A stretch of 64,000 nt of DNA. Source: Gelatoporia subvermispora B. Lineage: Eukaryota; Basidiomycota; Agaricomycetes; Polyporales; Gelatoporiaceae. The notes beneath the pieces are model-generated. The model was given only the letters and a program-made list of their open reading frames with translations, was not told where the DNA came from and did not search any database. Shown piece by piece: positions 45,052 to 56,242 of this stretch. Every line of letters starts with the position of its first letter. Positions within the stretch are counted from its first letter, which is position 1. The position numbers were made by a program, and so were the translations under genes. Location: the NCBI GenBank assembly GCA_000320605.2, contig KB445824.1:82001-146000 (forward strand), given 5' to 3'.

Positions 45052-46103
45052 ATGTTGAGCGATCACGTCCTCCCGCAGCTCCTCGCCCAGAACAAACAAT
45101 GGGCAGCCGAAGTAGAGAAGAATGATCCAGGGTTCTTCGAGCGGTCAGCTACCGGACAGCACCCTAAAGTACGTGATCTTCAGACAGACCGCCCTCACGC
45201 CCTTCGATCCTGTCCTTCACTACTTGTATTGAGCATATACTCGCGAAGCCTCGCGATTATTGATGCACGGGGACTACACATCAGGAAAATGTATCACTTG
45301 CTTTAGTGGTGAAATCCTAGTCCCGGGGACTGGGATTTCGCCACTTCTACCGCTTTTAGGGCGCTTGTAGACCAAAAAGGACGTAAAAGCGATAAAAGCA
45401 AAAATGAGATTTTGCTGATGCACATGTCTTGATGACCACATCTTTGTGCCTGTCCGGTTTTGGTGTCTTCTTGTACGTCTGCTGATTTGACTACAGGTAT
45501 TATGGATCGGGTGCTCGGACTCGCGAGTCCCTGAGTCGGTCATCACAGCGTCTATGCCTGGGGCGATATTCACTCATCGCAACATTGCAAAGTGCGTTTT
45601 TCCACGTTCACTCATATATCCCGTGATTCTCACTTTTTGTAAGTCAATGCCACTTGAACGATGACAACGCCCTCTCCGTGCTCGAGTATGCCGTCGGTAC
45701 CGTAGAAGTCCCACACATTATCGTTGTGGGCCACACCCACTGCGGCGGCGTGGCGCACGCATGGGCTACTGCACATGGCGTGATTCCGCACGAGCACTTT
45801 GCGAACTGGGGTGACCACATTCCCCGCGCCCTATCGTCTGAGACGCCCCTGTCTCGCTGGCTGGAGCCGCTCACGGAGATTGCGCGCGCGAAGCCGGCGC
45901 TGACCCCCGAACAGCTCGGAGTGGCGAACGTGCACGCGCAGGTAATTAATGTCGTTCGGAGCAAAGCTGTCCAGCAGGCGTGGGCCCAGGGTCGTGATGT
46001 GTGGGTGCATGGATGGGAGTATGACCTTGCCACAGGGAGCCTGCAGGACCTCCATCTGACTACTGGGCGCGAGACGTTCGGAGGATCTTGCGATGCAGCT
46101 TGA
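45052..46103 (+). CDS. Beta-carbonic anhydrase 2
   Basis: Exons 45052-45168, 45497-45591, 45644-46103; 672 nt, 223 residues. Same enzyme and residue numbering as carbonic anhydrase 1 (Cys45, Asp47, Arg49, His101, Cys104); CSDSR replaces CADSR. Protein differences are scattered and mostly conservative, so both copies look functional. Intron 1 is 328 nt against 179 nt in the sister gene and carries two inverted repeats (45305-45345 and 45351-45391). The acceptor of intron 2 is TTGTAAG, giving RNIANQCHL as in the sister. Confidence 0.93.
45305..45345. repeat. 20-bp inverted repeat in carbonic anhydrase 2 intron 1
   Basis: Arms 45305-45324 and 45326-45345 are reverse complements except two positions that would pair as G-U in RNA; the loop is one base. 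A second pair of 8-nt arms (CGCTTTTA / TAAAAGCG) lies at 45351-45358 and 45384-45391. The element falls in the extra length of this intron relative to the sister gene, so it is probably an insertion such as a decayed MITE. Confidence 0.7.
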
Positions 46104-46240
46104 TCTTCACCCCTCTCTCTTTGATAGCCTCAACTTTTATAATAGACGATCATGTATAACTAATATGATCAGTCCGCTCGATCAAGTTAACGCTGAGTGC
46201 TGCCATCGCCGAATATCCAACATTACACAGCACAAATACA

Positions 46241-47058
46241 TCACAGCTTGGAAAGAGTACCAGTCTGCACGGCGGCACCATGAGCCCTCGCCAAGAACCC
46301 GTATTCAGACAGATACCTGAGGGTCGGGGCTGAGCAAGAAGTAGACAAGGTAAAAAATGGATGAAACAAGACACGTACACGTCGAAGAATGGCAAGAGCT
46401 CCTTCGCACCGGGCGTGTTGCGCCAGTCGCGCATGAGCTCACATGCAACAGCGAACATGGACAGGACCTGCACACCCGCATCTTGCATGCGGTCGTTCGT
46501 TTCCTGAGCAGTCTTTGCATCGAACGTGCCGGAAGCGTCACTGTTCGCGAAAACACTATATCCTGCATCGCGGAGCGAAAGTGTGAGGAATGCAGTGCAA
46601 ACCTGGCACATTACCCATCAGGCCTGGATGAGAATAATCCGGAAGGATCTCGCTACGTAACACTGCAGCGCGGAAAACGGGGTTGTCCCACGCGTTGACC
46701 TCGCCGTTGCGCTTGATGAAAGGCGCTGCAGGGTGCATCGCGATGATTTCCGCAGAGGGGCCGTTAGGACCTGCAATCCCTATCAGCGATGGGTAAAATA
46801 GCTCGGGAATAAATAAATGCACCGTTATCCGCGCTGGTAGTAAGGATGGTGAGCACTTGAAAGACCTTTGCCAGAGCAGCATGGGCCGATACGTTATTTT
46901 TCATCGCGACAGCATTCTGATCGCGCAAAAGCTGGTACAAGCCCTCTTGATGATCAACCACGAGAAGCAAGACGTTGTCCTTGTCAATACGCTCGTACTT
47001 GAAGTCTGAAGGATGATGAGCCGCGCGATTATGGTGTATTTGCAAACTCACTCGGCAT
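46241..47058 (-). pseudogene. Isochorismatase-family hydrolase, apparently disrupted
   Basis: Exons recognised: 47052-47058 (ATGCCGA), 46823-47005, 46770 down to about 46640, about 46598 to a donor near 46380, and a short last exon ending at 46241. The parts read DFKYERIDKDNVLLLVVDHQEGL, then SADNGPNGPSAEI, GEVNAWDNPVFRAAV, then VCTAFLTLSLRDAGYSVFANSDASGTFDA, MFAVACELMRDWRNTPG and finally YLSEYGFLARAHGAAV. The catalytic Asp (VVDHQ), Lys (FIKRNGE) and Cys (VCTAF) candidates are all present. Between the AAV and VCTAF blocks (about 46605-46640) the frame slips (RIILIQA is in another frame) and a TGA occurs; no GT-AG intron repairs it. Either a recent pseudogene or a sequence error. Family members hydrolyse vinyl-ether or amide substrates. 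Confidence 0.65.
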
Positions 47059-49071
47059 GATGAATAGGGGGCTCCTGTAAATGATGTAGTTCATGGATCG
47101 TTAGGTTAGAACTTCCCGCCGATAAGTAGCTAGTGGGGTTAGACTAACCTCAATTTCGCGTCCAATTTGTACTCAAAAGCTGCATTTCGTCCTGGTACTT
47201 GTTGTTCATAGCGTGGATAAGGGGTTGAATACGTAGCTCACGCTGCCTGTCACTATCTCTCGCCTTTTTACAACTCGATCCTGTTCTTGGCATCGAGGAA
47301 CGTGTAGTGCTGCGCGCGATATGCAAGTCCGAAGAGTACATCCTGTCCCACCATATCCGACATCACCAGACGTAAGGGTAAACCCTACATTCACATCGAT
47401 CCATACACGAGCTCCCAATCCCAACGGGTTTTGCCTGGACTGCAGACGAAGCGATGCTAATGAGCGCCGCGGGAGGGCAAAGAGAGCCCCAATATGGCCA
47501 AGGGCATGTCGATCGAGGGCATGCGCCACTGTCGGGCGGGTGATGCCCGTCTGAACGAGCGCTTTGGTATCAAGAGGGACTGTGTTTGAGAATATCCAAA
47601 GTTTTTTGACGGGCATGCCATGCCAGGATGTCGAAGGACCAGGTCGCCGCCCAGCGTGACCAGAGGGCAGTGCTTGGTACTATGTTTCCGCGCTCATGGA
47701 GTCCTCGAGGACGGAGAACTTGTTGTTCCTGGACCATTCAACGGGATCAGCGCTCCAGGCATGCGATACCTAAGACTGTGGTCGGATACGCGTGAGTGCG
47801 GTGGTGAACAGTCAATACACCTCACCCCTATATTGTGCCCATCTAACGCCGCAAGTTCGTGTCTTGCAGCAGGCTGCTCCTCAGACATGAACTGTGCCTA
47901 TCAAACCGTCTGCTTCCATGGGTGCAGTGGCAGGGATCTTCCGACGCTGTTCAGAACGGAGCCAGGCGCCAGATCACGAGATAAGTTGCCCGAGACGCCG
48001 CTAGGAACATAAGGTCTTGATAGCCTCAAGCGCGCGTGCGGCCTGCTTGTTCAAGTGCCGGATGCGCAATACTCGAATACGACGGGCAACGGCTCAATAT
48101 ATCATCCCGGGATAGGCTTGCAACAGCACCGAAGATGGTTGCCTGTTACCAGAGTGATTCCGGGCCCGAAAGTTTACATGTGATCCGATGTCATTTATAT
48201 AGATGGATTTGGAGGGAATACGCCCCACTTAGCATGGACTTTGGCCCAAATTGGAGCATCTGGAAATAGTCGCCCAAGCATTATCACACGCGGTGTTAAC
48301 TATCCTGGACCTGAATTGGCCTGGGAACAGGAAACCACTTCCGGTACTTCTCGCAAGCCTATTCCGGGGTGCGACTATTGGCTAGTGTTCGTCGTGGAAA
48401 AAATCATCGATATACACTGCAGCAATAGGGTTAGCGCGCAGGAAACGGGCGGCGAGGTGGTCCAGAAGAGGACCTGGGCAATTCCCCTAGGGTTTCAGCC
48501 TTTTGGGGGTCCAAAACCGCTTAGGGCAGTCTGAAAACCGCTCCAACTTCAAATGGTATCCGTGGTGCAATGTTGGTTGGAAAGAGCAGTCATACAACAT
48601 CCTTGCAACGTGGGGACCCCAGCTGCGAACGTGGCATCGGAAGATACACCGGGATACCGTGCAGGACGGCGCAAAAAGAGCGGAAGATAAAGTGGCAGGC
48701 TATGTTGCACGTAGCAGTAGTACCGAGCTCTGATAGCGTACTCGAGTCACGGGTATGTGGGTTTCTCTGATTATTTCCATTGGCTTTTACATCCGGACGT
48801 CATTTTCAATTATGCAACAATGTCAAGCGTGCGCGTTCATTCAATACGACAAATACGTATACAAGTACAAATAGTCAGTAGCAATGACCGTGTGTTCAAA
48901 GGAGCTTGCAACTCTGTAGTCGAGTCGTCAGGGCAGGTGGATGTGTTCTCAAAGAGCTCTTAGAGGATATTCTGCTAATTTGGAATCAAAGACTTATAGT
49001 CCGCGAAGTATCTGGCCGCTAAAGGTTAGAAGAAGTGCACGGGGTAGACAGTAATAGACTACATAGCAGAC
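47059..49071. other. Degenerate region with one decayed conserved reading frame
   Basis: On the minus strand about 47765-47255 one frame reads FSVLEDSMSAET, stop, ...HGMPVKKLWIF, TRPTVAHALDRHALGHIGALFALPRR, LRLQSRQNPLGLGARVWIDVNVGF and, after one frame slip, MVGQDVLFGLAYRAQHYTFLDAK. This looks like a once-coding enzyme or structural gene with an in-frame TAG and a frameshift; I cannot name the family. 48000-49071 shows no gene; 48240-48720 is a unique block of unclear origin. Confidence 0.35.
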
Positions 49072-49834
49072 TTACTCGTCACAGAAGTTGCGAGCATATG
49101 TTTTGTACTTGTCCGTCCATATTTCCATGAGCTCGCACATAATGTCGAATGTAGGCATTATCTGGACTATTCCTTCTCCTTGTGCGCCTGTTACTGATGT
49201 GCTCATACGATTCATACGACCCATAGCATCTTGCGGGACCCTAGAATCCGGAACAACAAATGCATCGCTGTTCACCCAAACATTGTATCCTCCCAGCTGC
49301 ATAGATGACGCGAGCATCGCAGCATAAGTCTGCATGCCGGCCGTTCAAATATAATGTGGCAGGTATCAGGGTATTGTTACGACGTACCGCGTGCGTGAAG
49401 CTTGCGAGAATTACCGGTCTATCTTTTTTACCGTTCTTGGCTTCCACTGCCGTCTTTAGTCCGTTCCAGGGATTGATCTTTGTATCTGGCGGTACGGTTG
49501 TGGTTTGGTCTGTTTGCTTGATGTATACTGCGGAAGGTGAGAGGAGTTCAGATCCCCCAAGGGATATACCACGATCGAATTCAGAGAACACTACGCGCAC
49601 AATTATTGTTGGAGACTAGAACGCACGGTATATCGAAATCTGACTGTAGCTTAAGATGCGCTTTGACGATTTTACTCGTAGCGGCTGCATCCGGGACGAC
49701 CATGACAAGCATCGGTTTCAGATCTTCGGCCGGATGTTAGTACTCTAATGCAGGAAGATTTAGACATCGCGGGAGCATCAGGTGTGGACTCGCCTTCCTG
49801 TGTAGGTTGTGTCATGGTCAATATAGTTCTGTTT
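49072..49834 (-). CDS. Divergent isochorismatase-like protein lacking the catalytic Cys (model approximate)
   Basis: At least three coding blocks on the minus strand: about 49735-49630 (DLKPMLVMVVPDAAATSKIVKAHLKLQ), about 49540-49400 (YIKQTD...INPWNGLKTAVEAKNGKKDRPVILASFTHA) and 49341-49072 (TYAAMLASSMQLGGYNVWVNSDAF...). Their order and spacing copy the isochorismatase fold of the neighbour: VVDHQEG ~ VVPDAAA, NAWDN ~ NPWNG, VCTAFLTLSLRDAGYSVFANSDA ~ ATYAAMLASSMQLGGYNVWVNSDA. The nucleophile Cys is replaced by Thr and the first Asp motif is altered. The intron 49342-49388 (donor GTACGT) is clear; the earlier joins are not, so exon edges and the start (possibly ATG near 49814) are uncertain. 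Confidence 0.5.
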
Positions 49835-52800
49835 CGCGTAAGCGTGAGAGCAGGGTTCCGTCGTCGAAGAGCACCGGGAGCGGAGACATACTTTGCGGTC
49901 GTATTTGTATTATATCCACCAGGTCCTCAGTTGGCTTCGCGTCACATCACATGTCATAATCACGGTTTATTGCGCACTGCAGAGAATTGATATACGATGT
50001 CTCGCCCCATGTTATCTGCCAATGGCCTGTGTTGTCGTCCGGGAAGCGTCCCACACTGTTCTCCAGCTTCTAGACACTGAGCCCACGGCATGTGCCTCTG
50101 TCTGTCATATGGTCCACGGTAGGTAGATTACAGCCGTGCCGACATTGAATGGGCATGCAAGAAGTAAGGAATATCGAACGTACCTGAGCGATAAGCCACT
50201 TCTGCCTGCTGGAGGATACGAACAACGTCCAACGTGACCAGACATGCAATACAGCGAAACCAGGTGGGCTTTGATAGCACACCGCACGAGGTACAGAACA
50301 GAAGCGTAGATGCCGTTCATTAATGCAACGTGCAGCGGACAAAGTTTGACGGCTATATCAGGCCCGTCTCGCCATCGATGCGTTCCCACCGACAGATACC
50401 GTCAAGCAGAACACGTTCGGATGTAAGCCGCTGGTGTCGACGGGAGACAGAGGTTTGCCAGTACTATGTGGTAGCACTTGAACGGGCACTATGCGCTAGA
50501 TCCAGGGAGAGGGGCACAGAGAAGTTACTCTTAGTGGGGAGTCAAGTGAAGGCTCCAGTGGACTGCCCAGGCATGTTGTTAACGATAATTTCAGGATAGA
50601 GAAGACGCTTTGCGGGGAATGCGGCGTAGGATAGATGATATGAATTAACTCCGTGGCAGAAGCGGTTTTTGATTGCATTATTATAATAGTTATGTCCGCA
50701 CAATAGGCCCCCAGACTTGAACATACTCGCTGGGAGCAAAGAGATCACAGTAAGCATAGAATAGTTTCATCGCGGAATGATAACACGATATACACCCGTA
50801 GATTTTCGTCAAAGTCCGGATTCTCTTGATGACTTGCTTCGACGTGGACTCCGGTTACCCACAATCGGCGGCTCACCACAAAGTCATAGGTGTCTTGTGC
50901 ACGTGCGCACTGGAGAAGCGCTAGCTCAGCAAAGAATATCATCCGTGAAGCTGCACCCTCAGCAAGCGTTGCTGACAGCATTCATCAACAAAGTCTTCGA
51001 GCATATTTGACAAAGTTTTGTCCAGAAAAGCACGTCCTTATCTCGACTTCAAGCCAAGTGGTATCACATCGTACAGTCCGATACCAGATGCTGTTTGTGA
51101 CCCGATCAGGACAATCAAACATGGAGACCTTTGTTTCGCTCTGCGACGGTTCATGAATGATCACGAGCAGAGCTCCCGCCGTGAGAATTACGAGAAGCGC
51201 TCGTGAGGCGATCCCACAAATTGGTGCAGCTTACACGCGTGAAAGGTGCCCGTGCTGTGATTAGCAGTGCGTCGCGCACACGTGCAGGACCTCGGACATA
51301 CATGGATAAATTGCAGGGCCAGACCCACCGAGACGCTGAACCGTTGACTTCTGGAGCGTCTGAGATATACGGATGAGTCAGTCATCTCGGGGGGCCTGCG
51401 GAACAAAATATACACGTTTCGAGTATTTTTTAGGATGCATAAACTCACTTGCGAGGTCCACAAAGGTTTGCAGCCAGCGATGGTGAGGTCTGTGAAGAGA
51501 CAGAGCTGCATCAATTCAGCGCCCGACATTCATACAGGTTACCAGTACCGCTGACAAGTAAGTTCAACGTCCTTGTGCGAGCAGAGGAAGTCAGAGACAC
51601 TAGGATCCGCTGAGCGGAACTAACCCGGATGCAATGAGGCCGAGGGTGGAGACTTGACACAACTGCGCATTGAGAGCACACTGTACACTTTCGTGGAGCC
51701 CCTAGTCCTGGTCCTGGGTGAATGTTACAATCAGTCTATGTATTGCAATCGGCGATCTCTTTTCTAGACTGTATGCTCTTATGCGAGCCAGACAGCTATT
51801 GGGTATGTTGCGACAGCAGCGTTCAATGAACGAAAGATAGCGTCAGCGACGGCGACTCACTTCAGAGAAACAGCTTGCAAATTTGCGCTCGTGAAAGGCT
51901 GCGAGCAGAACACCCGCTATGGAAGTTTGGGGGCGTGAACTGGGGGATCCCGTTCGTTAGATTGTCACACCCGCGTGATGAATGTCAGTACTACAAACTG
52001 TGGTGCGTTATCGGTGTGCGTTGTCGGCTTGCCTTGTGTTCATCGAAGTCCTGAAGCTCTAGAACAAAGCTTGTCGGCGTGGGAAAAGACAAAAGACACC
52101 GTTTAATATTTGAAGCCAAAAAGAAGACGTGGTATTAAGGATATAATCCAGTGTAGTGTATAGAGCCACGATACAAGTCTGGATGAGACCGAGCGGCATA
52201 ATCCCTCTTTGGCGTCGCACGGAGAGGAAGGAAATGAAAATAGTGGTAGCGGTCGAGGATCACGCGGGCGTCAAGTTAGTCTCATCTGTTACTCTGGGGT
52301 CGTGGAAGATACTTCACGGACCTGGAGCTTCTGACGAGCCTCGCCGGGCGCTGCTAGCTTGGCCGTTCGTGATTCAGGTAGAGTTGGCACGCCAGGAAAG
52401 AATGTTCGGCCAAATACATCTGTATCACGTGTTCTAAGCCCTTGTTTTATGGGCATCGTAGACCGTTTAGGGCCGTATGGGCACATGGGCTGGAGAAGAA
52501 AGCGTTGGGCATGAGGCAGCCAGCCTTGTATCGGAGGAAGGCGATTGGTAACACAAGCTGGTGGAGCCCATACAACGCATTTTCTTCACATACGAACCGG
52601 GACAACTGAGCTCCATGTGTCCGCCAGAGAGGTGAAGTGATGTAGTCATGGACCGACGGACGAGATCAACAGACAGAGGGATGGGTTGGGAGAGAGGCTG
52701 CACAACTCCAGAAGTATGCCCCAGACTCACTAGCGCGACGGGTACCAGCGTTTTGGAAGATAGGTGCAAGCTTACGAGGAGAAAGGCGAGGGAGCGTGGG

Positions 52801-55287
52801 AGCGTCGGGCGTCGGGACCGGAGCGTCGGTCCGTAACCCTCCCCTCCGTATTTCCCACGCCCGAGGCCTCGCGCAACCTCCGAGCTCACGCAGAGCTCGC
52901 CAACGGCATGGACTGCCCCGGCGCGGAGCAACAGCCTAGTTGTATACGTGAGCCATTGGGCTCTGAGATCTGAGTTCCGGAGACGCGAGTTGCAGCGCTC
53001 TGCTAGGCTTGACGGCGAGTCTTTTAAGTCGTATCTGCCCTTATTTCTTCTGCAGGGCATCTTGACAAGGATAGCGCAGAAATCAGCATAAGAAGACATC
53101 ATGGCAAGTAAATACACTCCAAAAATACTCTAGTTCAGCTTGTGTCTTTTCTGCCGCCTGAATATTCACGCGATCCTACTGCCCCCTTCCCCTCTCTTAA
53201 TTTTCTGGCCGTCGTGATGACACGGACCCACAGTCCTCCATCAGCCACCCGGCATGTCAGGGGGACTCTCGCTGCCCTCTTCGAAAGTCTCTTCGTCCAG
53301 CTGGCGACATCCTTAGCCCAGCCTGATTTTCGTTCCTTCCGACCTATGAACTGGGCATCACGCGGCAGACGAAGCGCGCATGACGGTGCTGCATAGAACT
53401 ACTACCATCACCGCATCCGCCCAAGCTCCATTCGCCTCGAAAGCAAGGGTACCGTTTCTAGTCATCATATAGCGCGCTCAAAAGTCCGCAATTCATGTTC
53501 TGTGTACACCCGCTCCGGGCCAACGTCGGTCGCGCATAGCTGATCCAAGTCTCTCTGAGGCGTTCCAAGCTCAAGCGACAAGCGATGCATGAAGTACGCA
53601 TTTTGAAAATCATCTCCGTAGTCCGTGTGAGTGTTTTTGAGACTTCGGCCCTCTTGCGCCTCGGCCCCCACTCTATTGACTTATACAGTACCGGTCAGTA
53701 CGCAGCTTGATCACCGTCAACCTCCGAAAACTGACTCAATCTCAAATCAGCGCCGTCATATCCCAACCATACACAGATCCGTAAACAATCTACACGCCGG
53801 CAAGGTAGGCTTCTTACCGCCGCACTACACATGCCTTGTGCAGGATCAAGTGCACATCGTTCCGCTGCAGCTCCATAAGTGCCCGCGCATTCTACGTCCA
53901 CGGATCAGCATACCGAACGTGCCACCCTGCAGGAGCGCGGACTCTCCTGCTGTTGCACGCCCAGAGGTTCACTCACGTCTTCCGCAGAAACGATCGATGT
54001 CCCCGCGATTCTCGCCTGACTAGAAGCGTGGCTCTTCCTCGTCATTATCTCTGCCTCGTGGCGTGGAGAGGGAGCATGGACGTCTCTGCCAAATTCAGCG
54101 GTAGAACACATCGTCTGCGCCTCGAGAGTCTCCATCCTTTAACCACTTCTCCAGGTCTCCCATTTCTCGCCACGTCAGGCTTTCTGGGCTTCTCCGGCTA
54201 CATGCATCACCGCCTGTTGTACTCGCGGCGGAGTCAGGCGGTAGCAGAGTATGCAGACCGTGGTCAATCTCTCAAGCCTAGGTTGTACGCACTGCCTGTA
54301 TTCTTCTGTTGTTGACGAAGCAATGAGAATCCGATGTCCTGCGGTATCGGTCACTGTCCAAGCGCGCTGCTTACTATGAGAATTCTCAGTTCAGTTGATG
54401 CCGGTTCTTTACTTTCTGCCTCGACACGCGCTGTGAGAGGCATTCTATCAAGTCTGAAGCAATTCAGCGATACAAAGCATTGGAGGGTGGAATGAGCTGG
54501 CTAGCAATGGCAGCCATAGGCTGTCTGTGAGATGCATTCGGGCTGATAGTCTAGCAAATGCAAATGACGGCAAACGCCGCAGTCGCAAAATGGCACATAC
54601 CCGAAACGTCATTGCGATCAATGCTGGACTTGGTGCGCAATCTTTTCGAGACTCTTTTGGCGCAGGTGTTAATTCCGAAAGTGCCCTCACCGAAAACATT
54701 GCCAAATGTGTATCTCCTGAGTGCCCGGGCACCCGGATCCCCTAACACTGTTCGCTTCGTAAGGCTGTAAGCTCTCGCCCGCATCATAAACGCAGTATCG
54801 CTGCTGTATCTAAACGCTGCAAATCTCTGTTGCCTACGAACATTCAGGGTCTCCAATTTGTAAAGCTTTACGAGCGTTGCGGCCAGAGATCCTGAACGGC
54901 CCGACTGGGACTTTGAACTCACGGGCTGTCTAGGATGTTTGGCCATGTGATCACGGAAACGTCTCCTCACTGGTTGCGGTGTGGGTTTCGACTACTTGGA
55001 GCACTTCGCAGGTACTTACAGCCTCGGTCTTGCGCCAGACTCTCCCTGTATCGCGCCATAGCAGAAGCGGCCTCTTTATCTGGGTGCTGCCAAGTTGATC
55101 ATATCGACGATGAATGGTGTGATACATCCCTTAGCTCAAGTCGGGGTCTCGGAGATGACTGTCATGTTGCTTAGAAATACACTTCCATCCTCCGCAGCGG
55201 CGCGTTCGCACTCACAGCGAGATATAAGGGCGTCGAGCGAGCGAGCATCCGGTTATCCAACACCTCGAATTCGCGTCCATCTCAATA
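49835..55287. other. Gene-poor region including duplicate block A
   Basis: No complete gene supported. 49835-51150 has short frames only. 51150-54970 is the left member of a direct duplication with 59990-64000. Within it, pairs of short frames keep their reading frame in both copies (see findings), so one or more unrecognised genes existed here. 54970-55287 is the promoter of the AsaB-like gene. Confidence 0.35.
51150..54970. repeat. Direct duplication block A
   Basis: Collinear with 59990-64000. Recognisable pairs: 51195-51290 / 60030-60130, 52160-52420 / 60630-60880, 52640-53450 / 61130-61970, 53750-54180 / 62250-62800 and 54320-54950 / 63460-64000. Similarity is strong enough to follow by eye, with many indels. 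Confidence 0.75.
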
Positions 55288-56242
55288 ATGGCGACCGCTA
55301 AAGTTCTAACTCCTGGAGACGTACCTACCTCTCTCAACTACTACACTCCTATCGGCGAGGAGCGTCCGTATAACTTCGCTTACGAGGCTCCGCAAGGTAT
55401 ACCGAGGAGCAACGTCGGTACTGATCCTCACCCTGCGGTCATCCACGACGTACGCGGCAAGGAAGACACGGTGTCCCTCGATACCACTGGATTCCAGTTT
55501 ACAAAGCACGTCAGCGAGGAGAAGGACTTTCTCGACGAGGAGTTGATCAAGACGAGGTACTATAAGGAGGTGGAGGAACTGCTGAAGAAGGAAGTTGGTG
55601 CGAAGCGTGTCTTCATCTTCGACCACACCATCAGGTGAGCGTAAACTTGGCGTACATCGAGAGGCTACTCAGCGCCCGGAAATAAGGCGGCTCACTGTGG
55701 ATAATAGACGCAAGCCCGACGAGAACGGGAACAATCCCGCTCGTGGACCAGTCGTACGTCCCATTCATATCAATGGCCGCAGCAAGTTCATAGTCTTTCA
55801 GGAACGCGTCCACATCGACCAGACATTCGAGGCTAGCGTGAACCGCGTGCACTACCACCTCGGTGACGAGGCAGAGCGTCTGCTCAAGGGCCGCGTCCGC
55901 ATTATCAACGTCTGGCGCCCCATCGGCAACCCCGTCTACCACAAGCCGCTCGCAGTCGCAGACTGGCGCACTCTCGACAAAGAGCACGACCTCGTACCTG
56001 TTCGACTCATCTATCCTCACCGCGAGGGCGCCACATTCTCCGTGCGCTACAACCCCGACCACCGCTGGTACTACCTCTCGAACCAGACGCCTGATGAGGT
56101 CCTCTTCATCAAGTGCTATGACTCGGAGGAAGACAGGGCGCGGTTGACCCCGCATACGGCCTTCCCTGATAGTACCAGCCCGCAGGATGCCCCTCAGAGG
56201 GAGTCGATTGAGGTCAGAACCCTCGTCTTCGACACTGAGTAG
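55288..56242 (+). CDS. AsaB/CmcJ-like hydroxylase-desaturase family protein
   Basis: Exons 55288-55634, 55708-55753, 55802-56242; 834 nt, 277 residues. The family includes fungal hydroxylase/desaturases such as AsaB and the CmcJ protein of cephamycin synthesis, linked to secondary metabolism. Visible marks: VFIFDHTIR, then GPVERVHIDQTF with a possible metal-binding His135-x-Asp137, RIINVWRPI and VADWR; DRARLTPHTAF supplies a candidate distal His249. The substrate is unknown. The second intron (55754-55801, 48 nt, GTACGT...TTTCAG) is stop-free and frame-preserving; I remove it because the family reads straight from GPV to RVHIDQ. Cytosolic, no signal peptide. It is the only intact gene between the two large duplicate blocks; no cluster partner enzymes are seen beside it. 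Confidence 0.88.

Noticed and set aside
48240..48720. Possible transposon remnant
   Set aside because: The block has an unusual texture, but no terminal repeats, transposase frame or second copy in the window could be shown.
53836..54315. Plus-strand 159-codon frame
   Set aside because: The frame is not kept in the duplicate at 62350-62830, so it is unlikely to be coding.
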